A DNA stretch of 64,000 bases, taken from the NCBI RefSeq assembly GCF_932526225.1, contig NC_064041.1:4275046-4339045 (forward strand). Direction: 5' to 3'. Within the stretch, counting starts at the first letter, position 1. The number at the start of each line of letters is the position of its first letter. Under the pieces are notes generated by a model that worked only from the letters and a program-made list of their open reading frames with translations, ran no database searches and was not told the DNA's origin. This stretch comes from Nematostella vectensis (Eukaryota > Cnidaria > Anthozoa > Actiniaria > Edwardsiidae). A program made the translations under genes and the position numbers. This document shows, in pieces, positions 12,101-21,593 of this stretch.

Positions 12101-15100
12101 GTACTGTTAGTGCAGTGGGAGGGGGGTACTGTTAGTGCAGTGGGAGGGGGGTACTGTTAGTGCAGTGGGAGGGGGGTACTGTTAGTGCAGTGGGAGGGGG
12201 TACTGTTAGTGCAGTGGAAGGGGGTACTGTTAGTGCAGTGGGAAGGGGATATTGTTAGTGCAGTGGGGGGTGGGGTACTGTTAGTGCAGTGGGAGGGTGC
12301 AGTGGGAGGGGGAACTGTTAGTGCAGTGGGAGGGGGATGAGGAAAGGGAGGGGAGGTGAAATGGGAGCCGCTTGTTATTAGGTTGTGGTTTTGGGTTAGG
12401 CTCTTATGATGTCGCGATACGCAGATATCGCGCGTTTTGTGACAAAACGGGGCACATTTAAATTAGTTTATTTCAGCAATGACGTCATACAAGTTTTGGG
12501 TATCGATATTGCGGTTATTTTCGATTGTTAGATGCGGTGTTTCCCCGTCCTCCTTTGCGATTGTTTGTTGCGGTTCGTGCGTCAGTAGTAACCAGCCTTC
12601 TAGAATATTCAATATTAACCATCTTTGGAAATAACTACAATATTCCGACTCGCTAAGATGAATTTGTAACACTCCATAGAAACGCTTTTTGGAGATCATT
12701 ACAATCTGGGACTCGCTAAGATGAGCTTATGTTAACCAGAACATATCTTAAATATTATGGTAAACGTTGACCTTTCTGTTTGTTGAGTATTTTATTGAAA
12801 GTTTATTCTTTTTTAAACCGCTCATATTTCCAGGCCCTCCACCTTTGGGGCGGTTAAATTTTTTCTTGGAAGTTTGTTTTCTATTTTAGATCGCTTATTT
12901 TTCCAGGCCCTCCACCACATCTCGACACTGGCCTCGGCCGCCATTGGTTCCTCTATTTAGGTATCTTTCTGATTTTGTTATTTGAGTCCGTTTTAGCGTC
13001 CTCTATGTATTATTCACGGTTAGCTCGTACGGATCGGACATCTGGTATCCTTGTGTAAACTAGTTTAATTTGATTTCATTTCCTGCCTTAAGAAAACTTT
13101 CAAGTAATGTTCTTTGTACGCGAGCTTTCTTTAGAAGGTAGGTAACAATGTAACAAAATTTAATTTTGGATACGCCTCATATGAAGATGAATTCATGAGT
13201 ATTCTTAATTTGTTGTGAGTTATATTGGGGTTATCTTCTCATTAATATTGTATGAGTTAAACCAAACCTTTGTAAACATTACACTTATTAAGTACTGTAA
13301 CAATAGCGTATAGCCATCGAGACAGGTAACCGTTCGTTAATTTAGAAATATCTTTGCGGAACTGTTCAGAGAAAGCTCCACACCCGCTGTTCTTTCGAAG
13401 ATAAACAATCGTTTTAGCGAATGAAGGGGTAACGTTTCCAATAATCAGAGTTTATCTGGGCGTCCGGGCTTGTTCGTCGATTGTTGTAGGTTTGCACAAC
13501 TAGTCGTCCCGTGCTCTGGACTTAAGCTCTGTTTATTTTTAATACGAATATTTAAATTCGGGAAAAATACACGATGTATCGAGACTTGGATCATGACAGC
13601 AGTGAGTAATTAATAATATTATCCTATTATCTTTACTTTTAAATTTAGTTTGTTTTTTCCTATGATCTTTACTTTCCAATTTAGTTTGTTTTTCGTATTA
13701 TCTTTACTTTCCAATTTAGTTGTTGTTTTTTTTCCTATGATCTTTACACTTCAATTTATTTTGTTTTTTTCCTATGATTTTTACTTTTCAATTTAGTTAT
13801 TCTAAAAACAGTGTTGTAGAAATTTGGAATATATTACTGATATAACATTCCGTTGTGATTGTTTAGTTTAACTAGACAATCTTTCACCGCTTATGCACGT
13901 AAAACCACTGCAGAGAGTGTTGTGCATCGAGAAAAATACATTTAGAAAATATTTCAGCATCGAGAAAAATACATTTTGCAAATATTTCAGCATCGAGAAA
14001 AATACATTTTGCAAATATTTCAGCATCGAGAAAAATACATTTTGCAAATATTTCAGCATCGAGAAAAATACATTTTGCAAATATCTCATCCAGTAAACTC
14101 CGGCGTATAAGAACCTAGAATTTAAAAGATCAGGCTGAATCGGTTCTTATAAATCGGGCTGTGTAGGTTCTTAATTGGTTCTGATTTTTTAGTAAACATT
14201 AGACCCACCAGAACAGTCGCTATAACAATAAGAATTAATGCTGGTCGCTACATATAAGCCCATTTTGTATTTAATTATAGTGTGCAATGTACCAAAAAAG
14301 TAATAAAAAATATATCTTGTTATCAACCGTAATTAAGAATTTTGTCGAAGATTTCCCACCAGGCTGATTAGGTTCTTATCAAAAGGGTGCTTAAGGGCCA
14401 CATTTTAGCCTGTTCTTATCCTCTAGCTTCTTGTACGCGGGCGTTTACTGTATTATCAAGATTACGTATCACGATTTAAATTGAAATGCTGAATTGATGT
14501 TTCAGTCTTCTTTCTCGTCCCAGGCCCCCGCTCCGACCATGAAAACCGGCCAATGGACAAACAGAGTCTGCGAGGCTATCCCATGGACCGTGAGTCTGTG
14601 CGGTCAGGAAGACGGTCGAGGAGAGATGGGGATAGCAGCAGTGCATATAGCGATGGCGCAAGAAAATACAAACGGTATTGCACGCATCCTAGCACAACGT
14701 CAAACCCATTGCACACAACCTCACAACCTATTGCAGGCGACCTAGCACAACCTATGGCAGGCAACCGACTACAACCTCACAACCTATTGCACACCACACA
14801 ACCTAGCACAACCTCAACCTATTGCAGGCAACCTAGCACAACCTCAAAACCTATTGCAGGCAACCTAGCACAACCTATTGCACACCACAGAACCTAGCAC
14901 AACCTCACGCAACGAGTGATGTACGTATTTGACTAGTTATCGCGGCATAAACACGAGGTTAGAGACAGGGATACGAAGACGTAGCGAAGACGGGGGACGG
15001 CTCAAAACAATGCCATTTATTTAATAATTCAAAGGCCGAATGGGAAAATAAAATCTCAAATATTACCCGCCAAATTATGTCGTGAAATTCCATGTTTCAC

Positions 15101-18100
15101 GGTCTAGCGAGACGGGGACATGTAAAAGATGAACTCCCCCTGTATTTTTTTACTTCATTTTTTTTTCCTTTTTCTAATTTATTGCCAATAATATTGCTAA
15201 ATTGTATTTCCCGACCGCTCTGTCCTAGCTGTCACCGTTGTCGCATCCTGTTCTCTCGTACAAGGGCGTGACAACAACTCTTTTAATAATTGAATTATTA
15301 ATTATTATGAATTATTATGCGAAGAAGCTTTACATTTAAACGAATCACGGGCCGGCAGGGTAAATAGATCGGGTACATATTACAAGGATTTGACTAGAAA
15401 CTGACATTCTTAGTTAAGCCAAAGCATAAAAAAAACCAATAGCAATGTTAGGTTTCAGACATGCATATGACTACCTCTTTCTATTCCCGCCACAGGGATC
15501 CCGTGGAAAAGCTGAGGGCGGAGCTTCAGAGGCTTGGTGCGCAGTTGCAAGAGGAGGCTAGCGCGCGGACCATGCAGACCCACATGTACGACGACCTCCG
15601 ACGCAAACACGACGACCTCGAGCGCGAAATCGCACGCAGAAACGCCGAGCAGCAGATGTCCAGTATGTACAACGGGCTACGAAGCAAGTACGACGAATTG
15701 GCGAGTCGAATGGGGGAACCGTCGAGAACTCCTCGGCAGGGTACCGACGACGAGCTGAAGCGATGTTTGGAAGAGCTAGCGAAAGAAGTCCGAGAATTGA
15801 AAACTAACAAAGGAAGCGAGAACCCCGGTGAAGTGCGGTTTTTGTGCCCGTTCTGTGGGGGGTGTGGTGGCCACCATCATGGGGACTATTATTATCCTGG
15901 ATATGCCGGACCCGCCGCGCCCGCCCCCGACAGACCCCCTTCGACGCATCATGAGACCCAGGCTCCTTATTCGGGGACGGCACCACTGCATGCACGTCAC
16001 GCAACTACTCCCACCGCTACATCCACACCATTCTACCAGGGGTGAGTAGATGGGTTACTAGGTCATTCTACCAGGGGTGGGTAGATGGGTTACTTGGCCA
16101 TTCTACCAGGGGTGAGTAGATGGGTTACTAGGTCAATCTACCAGGGGTGAGTAGATGGGTTACTAGGTCAATCTACCAGGGGTGAGTAGTACTTGGCCAT
16201 TCTACCAGGGGTGAGTAGATGGGTTACTAGGTCAATCTACCAGGGGTGAGTAGATGGGTTACTTGGTCATTCTACCAGGGGTGAGGAGATGGGTTACTTG
16301 GCCATTCTACCAGGGGTGAGTAGATGGGTTGCTAGGTCAATCTACCAGGGGTGAGTAGATGGGTTTCTTGGCCATTCTACCAGGGGTGGGTAGATGGGTT
16401 ACTTGGCCATTCTACCATGGGTGGGTAGATGGGTTACTAGGTCATTCTACCAGGGGTGAGTAGATGGGTTACTTGGCCATTCTACCAGGGGTGGGTAGAT
16501 GGGTTACTTGGCCATTCTACCAGGGGTGGGTAGATGGGTTACTTGGCCATTCTACCAGGGGTGGGTAGATGGGTCACTAGGTCATTCTACACGGGGTGGG
16601 TAGATGGGTTACTAGGTCATTCTACCAGGGGTGAGTAGATGGGTTACTAGGTCAATCTACCAGGGGTGAGTAGATGGGTTACTAGGTCAATCTACCAGGG
16701 GTGAGTAGATGGGTTACTAGGTCATTCTACCAGTGGTGGGTAGATGGGTTACTAGGTCATTCTACCAGGGGTGAGTAGATGGGTTACTAGGTCATTCTAC
16801 CAGGGGTGAGTAGATGGGTTACTAGGTCATTCTACCAGGGGTGAGTAGATGGGTTACTAGGTCATTCTACCAGGGGTGAGTAGATGGGTTGCTTGGCCAT
16901 TCTACCAGGGGTGGGTAGATGGGTTACTTGGCCATTCTACCAGGGGTGGGTAGATGGGTTACTTGGCCATTCTACCAGGGGTGGGTAGATGGGTTACTAG
17001 GTCGTTCTACCAGGGGTGGGTAGATGGGTTACTAGGTCATTCTACCAGGGGTGAGTAGATGGGTTGCTTGGCCATTCTACCAGGGGTGGGTAGATGGGTT
17101 ACTTGGCCATTCTACCAGGGGTGAGTAGATTGGTTACTAGGTCATTCTACCAGGGGTGGGTGGATGGGTTACTAGGTTATTCTACCAGGGGTGGGTAGAT
17201 GGGTTACTAGGTCATTCTACCAGGGGTGGGTAGATGGTTTACTAGGCCATTCTACCAGGGGAGAGTGATGAATACTACAGAAAGAACTCTAAACTTAACA
17301 TATCCTTTTAGTGTCGGCGTATCGCCCATCCACCAACACACAAGTACTTATCCCGGCGCTGTTTCGGGGTCACATGGGTTTGTTGCGGGACCACACGGGA
17401 TTCTTACGGGATCGCCCATCCATCATATCCATCATCTCCCAAGAAGCCGTGCAGGCAGGCTTTTGGACGAGGAGCCTGGTGACTACAGTAGTGATGAAGA
17501 AGAGCGGTACCAGTCCAAACGGTAAATATCGACAGCAGTATTTTCAATCTACAGAACTGTTTTGTCCTTTACAATTGGCAACGAGTGCTCTGAGGGAATA
17601 CGGACTACCTTCTATTGTTTTTGAAATCGCGAATTTAAGTACCATGAGCATCTATAAATGTCTCTCAATTTCAACGTACTCGAAAAAAATAAAATCACAC
17701 AGCGCACCATAGTATTTAAAAATATTTGTAAAATACTCTTGAACAATAACTTCTCATGTTTTGACTTTTCCACAGCCGGAGTGGGAGTACAAGACCTCGA
17801 AGAACGCCTAGGAGATCTTTCTATGAAGATGAGGTAAGCTTCTTCCTTCTTTGTCTAAAACACCGCACAAATGCTCTATCCTGTTTTTTTTTATATATTT
17901 TTTCTTAACTTTACAAGATCCCTTAGCTGTTGTAGATTTTTGTATTATTTTATTGTTGTTGTTCTAATTTTTTGTCTCTGTCCTTTCTTACAGATGTTGG
18001 ACAGCCATCGCCTTCATTTATCCCTGGACGAGGCTAACCGAGCCGCACGGCACATGCAGAAAGTATCTAAGCGTATGCTCAGCTCCATAGCCAGCGATTT

Positions 18101-18122
18101 GATTCGCTCAGGGCAGAGATAG
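2446..18122 (+). CDS. AKNA: AKNA-like coiled-coil protein, 14 exons (complete gene model)
   Basis: Joining 2446-3128, 4793-4835, 5523-5629, 6126-6174, 6553-6602, 8776-8864, 10073-10116, 10472-10662, 10805-11895, 14524-14674, 15496-16041, 17312-17521, 17776-17833 and 17994-18122 gives 3441 nt, or 1146 residues plus stop. Every intron is GT-AG and all phases agree. Residues 48-90 form a charged coiled coil ending in AENTIDQLRIGAKLNLYSD, which I recognise as AKNA-like. An acidic stretch follows at about 340-355, then a long Ser/Arg/Pro-rich disordered region (about 419-832), a second coiled coil (about 835-930), a CPFCGGC cysteine motif near 945 and a basic C-terminus ending in a helix. Vertebrate AKNA is a centrosomal protein that nucleates and anchors microtubules and was earlier described as an AT-hook factor; I see no canonical AT-hook core. 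The family call rests on the N-terminal motif and overall layout. An optional 54 nt exon lies at 12907-12960. Confidence 0.72.
4793..4835 (+). CDS. AKNA: AKNA-like exon 2
   Basis: 43 nt, phase 2 in and phase 0 out, after a T-rich acceptor and before GTAAGT. It encodes LNGEFLLEDSLEGQ after a split Ser. Confidence 0.75.
5523..5629 (+). CDS. AKNA: AKNA-like exon 3
   Basis: 107 nt, phase 0 in and 2 out. It encodes a helical segment beginning LYRLGLRLDEVNEQIESS, consistent with continuing coiled coil. Confidence 0.78.
6126..6174 (+). CDS. AKNA: AKNA-like exon 4
   Basis: 49 nt, phase 2 in and 0 out, donor GTAAGA. It encodes GNGLPHTGSDIQGLRQ after a split Ser. Confidence 0.72.
6553..6602 (+). CDS. 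AKNA: AKNA-like exon 5
   Basis: 50 nt, phase 0 in and 2 out, donor GTAACT. It encodes RLQRVKDLSKQDDNLS. Confidence 0.72.
6603..8775. other. AKNA-like intron 5, no second gene
   Basis: AT-rich intron. It holds a perfect RFX-like palindrome at 7362-7375 and a short open, Asp/Ser-rich stretch near 8155-8230 without good splice sites. Nothing else was recognised. Confidence 0.5.
7362..7375. promoter_or_regulatory. Perfect RFX X-box-like palindrome in intron 5
   Basis: GTTTCCAAGGAAAC has two 6 bp inverted half-sites around an AA spacer and fits the X-box consensus fully. It resembles the site upstream of the gene at 2260. Function is inferred from motif only. Confidence 0.4.
8776..8864 (+). CDS. 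AKNA: AKNA-like exon 6
   Basis: 89 nt, phase 2 in and 1 out, donor GTAGGT. It encodes SANSLADVEDIESNDEFSQR and following Ser/Arg-rich residues. Confidence 0.75.
10073..10116 (+). CDS. AKNA: AKNA-like exon 7 (acidic)
   Basis: 44 nt, phase 1 in and 0 out, donor GTAAGT. It encodes ALPHEDDDDEDAKN after a split Asp; the acidic run comes from GAC repeats. Confidence 0.72.
10472..10662 (+). CDS. AKNA: AKNA-like exon 8
   Basis: 191 nt, phase 0 in and 2 out, donor GTAAGG. Ser-rich and probably disordered, beginning GERGIDLQESGYFASETMSV. Confidence 0.8.
10686..10736. repeat. Degenerate end of the TTAA MITE family
   Basis: This stretch aligns with the right end of the MITEs at 42520 and 43597: an ATTGTTA segment, GACCGGAAGTAAACT, then an ATTGCCGCTT end. 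Only one end is visible, so it looks like a truncated old copy within the short intron between exons 8 and 9. Confidence 0.55.
10805..11895 (+). CDS. AKNA: AKNA-like exon 9 (large Ser/Arg/Pro-rich exon)
   Basis: 1091 nt, phase 2 in and 1 out, giving about 364 residues rich in Ser, Arg, Pro and Gln with no folded domain visible. Acidic clusters such as TESEEEPL and SETDEELEMET are interspersed with Arg/Ser runs. It is more GC-rich than the introns. It ends in LDTTG at donor GTAAGA; a G-rich minisatellite starts about 20 nt later. Confidence 0.85.
11917..12345 (+). repeat. G-rich minisatellite, ~26 bp unit, about 15 copies
   Basis: Units share the core GTGCAGTGGGAGGGGGG followed by TACTGTTA. 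The array begins about 20 nt after the exon 9 donor. The G runs are on the sense strand, so the pre-mRNA could form G-quadruplexes. Confidence 0.92.
12346..12906. other. Rest of intron 9, left part
   Basis: No gene recognised. It contains a repeated pair of short segments near 12650 and 12710 (GACTCGCTAAGATGA) and a duplicated splice-acceptor region at 12827-12920. Confidence 0.5.
12907..12960 (+). CDS. Possible optional 54 nt exon of the AKNA-like gene
   Basis: A pyrimidine-rich acceptor (TTTTTCCAG) and a GTATCT donor enclose exactly 54 nt, open in the required phase 1 frame. It would add PPPHLDTGLGRHWFLYLG without disturbing the downstream frame. A partial duplicate of the acceptor and first codons sits at 12827-12850 but soon hits a stop. 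Chance cannot be excluded. Confidence 0.35.
   Translation, partial: ALHHISTLASAAIGSSI
13609..13805. repeat. T-rich tandem repeat, ~43 bp unit, about 4-5 copies
   Basis: Imperfect copies of CTATGATCTTTAC followed by CAATTTAGTTTGTTTTT are arranged head to tail in intron 9. Confidence 0.8.
13918..14085. repeat. 33 bp minisatellite, five copies
   Basis: The unit contains AGCATCGAGAAAAATACATT and TTGCAAATATTTC. 33 bp is a multiple of three and lacks stops, so both strands show spurious open frames. Confidence 0.92.
14091..14451. mobile_element. MITE-like inverted-repeat element in intron 9
   Basis: The left end CAGTAAACTCCGGCGTATAA matches the reverse complement of the right end (14421-14451, ending GCGGGCGTTTACTG) over about 28 bp. 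The interior repeats the phrase GGTTCTTAT. It abuts the 33 bp minisatellite. A related family with AAGAACG ends is at 25756. Confidence 0.65.
14524..14674 (+). CDS. AKNA: AKNA-like exon 10
   Basis: 151 nt, phase 1 in and 2 out. The acceptor CGTCCCAG is followed by PRSDHENRPMDKQSLRGYPM and a basic Ser/Arg stretch. The donor, CG|GTATTG, is weaker than most in this gene. Confidence 0.75.
14676..14905. repeat. CAACCTATTGCA/CCTAGCACAA minisatellite
   Basis: Irregular tandem units mixing CACAACCTATTGCAGGCAAC and CCTAGCACAACCTCA. The array starts right at the exon 10 donor. Confidence 0.85.
14906..15495. other. AKNA-like intron 10 remainder
   Basis: AT-rich intron without recognisable elements, except a short AATTATTAATTATTATGAATT tract near 15290-15320. 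Confidence 0.5.
15496..16041 (+). CDS. AKNA: AKNA-like exon 11 (second coiled coil, Cys motif)
   Basis: 546 nt, phase 2 in and 2 out. It starts with a coiled coil (DPVEKLRAELQRLGAQLQ) containing two tandem copies of a roughly 25-residue pattern, MYDDLRRKHDDL and MYNGLRSKYDEL. A CPFCGGCGGHHHG motif that could bind metal follows, then a Pro/Thr-rich tail ending TPFYQG. The donor GTGAGT is the first unit of a 35 bp array. Confidence 0.85.
16031..17262 (+). repeat. 35 bp minisatellite, about 35 copies, each carrying a splice-donor copy
   Basis: The first unit is the 3' end of the preceding exon plus its donor: TTCTACCAGGG|GTGAGTAG. Each later unit repeats TTCTACCAGGGGTGAGTAG (or GTGGGTAG) and a TGGGTTACTAGGTCA tail. 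Most copies keep a consensus donor. In the exon frame, any downstream donor reads CAG GGG TGA, an immediate stop. Confidence 0.95.
17312..17521 (+). CDS. AKNA: AKNA-like exon 12
   Basis: 210 nt, phase 2 in and 2 out, acceptor CCTTTTAG, donor GTAAAT. His/Gly/Pro-rich start, then an acidic end (LLDEEPGDYSSDEEERYQSK). Confidence 0.8.
17776..17833 (+). CDS. AKNA: AKNA-like exon 13 (basic)
   Basis: 58 nt, phase 2 in and 0 out. It encodes RSGSTRPRRTPRRSFYEDE after a split Arg. The Arg/Pro cluster loosely resembles an AT-hook but lacks the GRP core. Confidence 0.75.
17994..18122 (+). CDS. AKNA: AKNA-like last exon
   Basis: 129 nt from a good CTTACAG acceptor to TAG. It encodes an amphipathic helix, LDEANRAARHMQKVSKRM, ending SDLIRSGQR. 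The last nine codons and stop are the seed of the downstream 28 bp array. Confidence 0.82.
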   Translation: MLDSHRLHLSLDEANRAARHMQKVSKRMLSSIASDLIRSGQR

Positions 18123-18440
18123 CGACTTGATTCGCTCAGGGCTGAGATAGTGACTTGATTCGCTCAGGGCAGAGATAGCGACTTGATTCGCTCAGGGCAG
18201 AGATAGTGACTTGATTCGATCAGTCCAGAGATAGTGACTTGATTCGATCATGCCAGAGATAGCGACTTGATTCGATCATGCTAGAGATAGCGACTTGATT
18301 CGATCATGCCAGAGATAGCGACTTGATTCGATCATGCCAGAGATAGCGACTTGATTCGCTCAGGCCATAGATAGTGACTTGATTCGATCAGGCTAGAGAC
18401 AGTGACTTGACTTCATTTGGCCAGAGATTGCGTCTTGATT
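18094..18440 (+). repeat. 28 bp minisatellite copied from the AKNA-like stop-codon region
   Basis: About 11 units of GCGACTTGATTCGCTCAGGG plus CAGAGATA. The first copy is the coding end itself (GCGATTTGATTCGCTCAGGG), so the 3' UTR begins as a tandem array of the end of the CDS. Confidence 0.92.
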
Positions 18441-20470
18441 CGGGCCAAGAGGGCATCACCAAATTACGTAGCTGAACCGGGGTTTCCACACCATGTTGAT
18501 AATTGGCATTGGCCATTTGCGCCGACACCGTTTAAAGAAGGCGTATTTTATAGCTAACATGGCTCATACATGGTACATGGATGGTACACGGTTCTCTAGC
18601 TCAGCGTTATTTCAAATACGTGTGTACTTTCTAGTCGAACTTGTCTTTCTTATTTAGCCTCAACTTCTACAGTTGTTCAAACATTTTACGCTAATTGAAT
18701 ACAATGAGAAAAGCGAAGCTTCAATTATAGCCACAAAACGTGGCACACATTTTATATCAATAATATATCCCCGGCTTAACCGTTTTTATTTCGATCGTTG
18801 CATTATTTACAGACTCATGTCTCGTTAAAGGTTGCACTGAAGAATCTATGTGTAGTTACCTGCAGTGCTTCATGGGAAACAAATGAACGAGCATAATGAG
18901 AAATGAATCATGGTTCAGAATGCTGTAGTATTCCTATTTGTGTGCCTCTAAACCATTCCATTTGTTTTAGAGACCAGGATCTAGCAGATCTTACTCTACT
19001 CATGAACCACTGCGGATTACGGCAATTATATTCCCCGAGAGCAACCTTATTTGAAATAGGTGTACATCTATTTTATTTTAGAATCAAAAAGCCCAAACTG
19101 TCGCGATCTCGCACCAGAACAATGAATACAATACACCAAAAACTGGAATTCGACTCTGCCAAATTTTCGTCTTTAATAAGACTTCTTCAGGGCAGGCCCA
19201 GACAGAAATACTGCAGTTTTCCAAACATGTATTTATGTTAAATTGCTCGATTTGCTCACGTAGCACTTCGGGCTAAGTTATAAATGGAAAATCGAGAACC
19301 TTATTTTAAATTGCTAAATATCGTGTAAATACCATACTCCAGTTTGATCTTGTTTGTACATTTTTATTCTCACGTAAGAATAACGTGAGGAGCTCGTCAT
19401 GGAAGGATGTGACTCAAGTAAATGCATCTATATTTTTATGCTATGTCTTTATTGTCATGGGTTATTCCCGTATACCTGGTTCATCAATGCCCGTTCCCCC
19501 GGGAGAAGCCATCGACTCATGGGTGGGTCTGGTGTGCAGAGCGGGCTCCGGTCCCTCTATTCTCAGATATTCCGCTTAAAAATATGAAGAAGTATAAGGA
19601 GACCCACGGAAGAACAATTCCGGGCCCTCGCCTTCGTAAAATACCTTCACACCCATCGTCCCCCCTTTTGAGACCCATCCCACTTTAAAAGGGTCAGTCA
19701 GAGTAAGTTATTTTGTCCAGCAAGTTTGCTCGCGGCGATTTTGTTCAGACAATAGTAGCTTGTCGGTATGGTCTGGATTGTTTGAGATTGCGGAGGCAAA
19801 TTGGGTTATCCCTTACATTTTGAATCTCCGGCGAATGAACCGTTAGAGCCCCTCTTTTTAACATTTAGCGAGCACGGCCAAGCTGTGAAATACTAATTGG
19901 GCACCATCTTTTTCTCTTCTATTATATATTTCTCTTTCCTTCCTTTTTCCCCAATATTCACAAGTCAGGGCCGTAGGCAGGATTCATATGGGGTGGGTGT
20001 ATTTTTAGGCTTCCCAAATATAAACTGTCATCACAGGGACGGTGGAGTGGTCGCATCAACACGCAATACTATATCCTGACAATTATATTCAACATAGCGA
20101 TTAAATAAAGACCACAAATCATTACAATGGGTTTGATGCAAATTATGTCTAAATTACGAACAATTTCTGAAAATGGCATAATTTCGTTTTTTAACAAGCT
20201 ATTGATTTTATGCATGTAACGCAACGTATGCCTAGCGTTGCAAGCTACATGGTGCTATTCCCTCATTTTAGAGGGTAGCAATGCGATAACAGACAGCTGT
20301 CTAGACTGCAAGTGATCCTTTATCACATCGGGGGTAGCTTGTGGGTAGCTGTGGACCTACTTATCTATATCTTTCCAAATAGCATCTTCGCTGCTCGTTA
20401 ATTGTGGCAAAGTTCTTCGCTTCTTGTAGCGTCGGTGTGCGCCTTATGGCAATGTAATAACATGCAAAAA
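18441..20470. other. Intergenic DNA between the AKNA-like and XPR1 genes, first part
   Basis: No gene recognised. Frames of 60-112 codons around 18900-19690 have no recognisable domain and poor composition. It may hold the 3' UTR of the AKNA-like gene. Confidence 0.5.
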
Positions 20471-20473
20471 AAA

Positions 20474-21104
20474 AGCCGCATTCTCACCAGTTTACTTCTG
20501 GTCGACATGACGGAAAAACCTGGAAAACGCGCAATTCCAGATAGAGAGAGAAAACACAATTACTCACAATGGCTATAGGTTCCTTGTTCTACTGACTGAT
20601 TTTCACAACACAAATAACGGGCCGAAGTGCACAAAACCAGATTTTGGCTTTTTAAGATAATTTTTCCTTGATCATCATTGCCCTGTGCATCAGTTCATGG
20701 ACGAAAAGCTAAAATTTCAATGACACTTAACAAAAAAGTCGCATCAATCCAAAAAAGGTCGCACTTGATATTTTGTTTGCTATAAGTTACTAAGTACTCA
20801 AAGAATTTCTCCGCCTTATTCGATGTGAAATGGGCTTATTTGAAGCGTCACGTCATGTTTTTCCGTCATGTCCTTCTGGTCGATTACGTAACAATCTCTG
20901 ATGTTTTTCGGAAACTACGGAAAATATTTCAAAATTTTAAAAGCAGTGTTTTTTTTTTAAAGTTTTGGAAGTTTCTTTGAGGATTTGACTGATAATTTAG
21001 AGCGGATGGCCCGTTTTATAGCGCGGATTCTAATAGATTCTTTTGTCTTTTGACGGTTGAGGTTTCCGACGGACCTCCGGAAGTAAACTGGTGACAATGC
21101 GGCT
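20474..21104 (-). mobile_element. TTAA-type MITE interrupted by a second MITE
   Basis: The right end (AGCCGCATTGTCACCAGTTT in reverse complement, next to TTAA at 21105-21108) and the left end at 20474 match the intact MITEs at 42520 and 43597 in inverse orientation. Removing the 369 bp insertion and one 9 bp duplication leaves about 253 bp, the size of those copies. The left TTAA has decayed into a poly-A run. Confidence 0.8.
20504..20872. mobile_element. MITE with perfect 9 bp target duplication (Mutator-like size)
   Basis: The inverted ends GACATGACGGAAAAAC and GTTTTTCCGTCATGTC match, apart from a short extra stretch on the right side. The 9 bp CTTCTGGTC is duplicated at 20495-20503 and 20873-20881. 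A 9 bp duplication suits Mutator-like transposases, although other families can give 8-9 bp. Confidence 0.75.
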
Positions 21105-21108
21105 TTAA

Positions 21109-21593
21109 GGCGATCTTGCCGCATCGTGCTTTGCATGTAGTTCTTAAGCCTTTTGATCGCCGAGAAGGTACGCTTAGAAGTCGCCGAAGCTACCGGCACG
21201 GTAAGGTAAAGGCGCAGAAGCTAGTGGACTTCGCAAAGCAATGCCTTGGTAACAGGATTGACATGTATAGCGTTACACCGTCCTCACATTTGTCACTTGT
21301 TTTACTTTAGGTAACATACAGCTGGTGTCGTAGCCTAGAAGATCACCTAAAAGTGCGCTAAACTCTTTCGAGTTGGCCGCTGCTAGCACAAGCTTCTCCA
21401 GGGTTGCAACCGGCTTCAACTTCTCTTGATTGAACCTTGTGTCAAGAGCTGCTTGAATAAGATCGCACGCTTCAAAATATTGGGCTCTGTAATGATCTTT
21501 TAGGCATGTCATGTCGGTGGGGTGCGGATCCGGCATCAAGCCTGGCGGGCGGTCTCCTGTACCTGGGCAACACCGGTTAGCTTGTGTTCTCAA
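21109..21593 (-). pseudogene. hAT transposase C-terminal fragment, decayed
   Basis: Read on the minus strand, 21593-21300 encodes a helical part starting near HPTDMTCLKDHYRAQYFEAC, typical of hAT proteins of the DUF4371/ZMYM-like group. The dimerisation region then continues in another frame as LLRLYLTVPVASATSKRTF and KRLKNYMQSTMRQDRL, preceded by an in-frame TAG. The frame change, the stop and the TTAA MITE inserted in the dimerisation motif show it is dead. The N-terminal zinc finger and catalytic parts are absent. Confidence 0.75.

Noticed and set aside
20957-21199. Single 80-codon minus-strand protein
   Set aside because: It is a chimera: the hAT dimerisation motif followed by translated MITE sequence.
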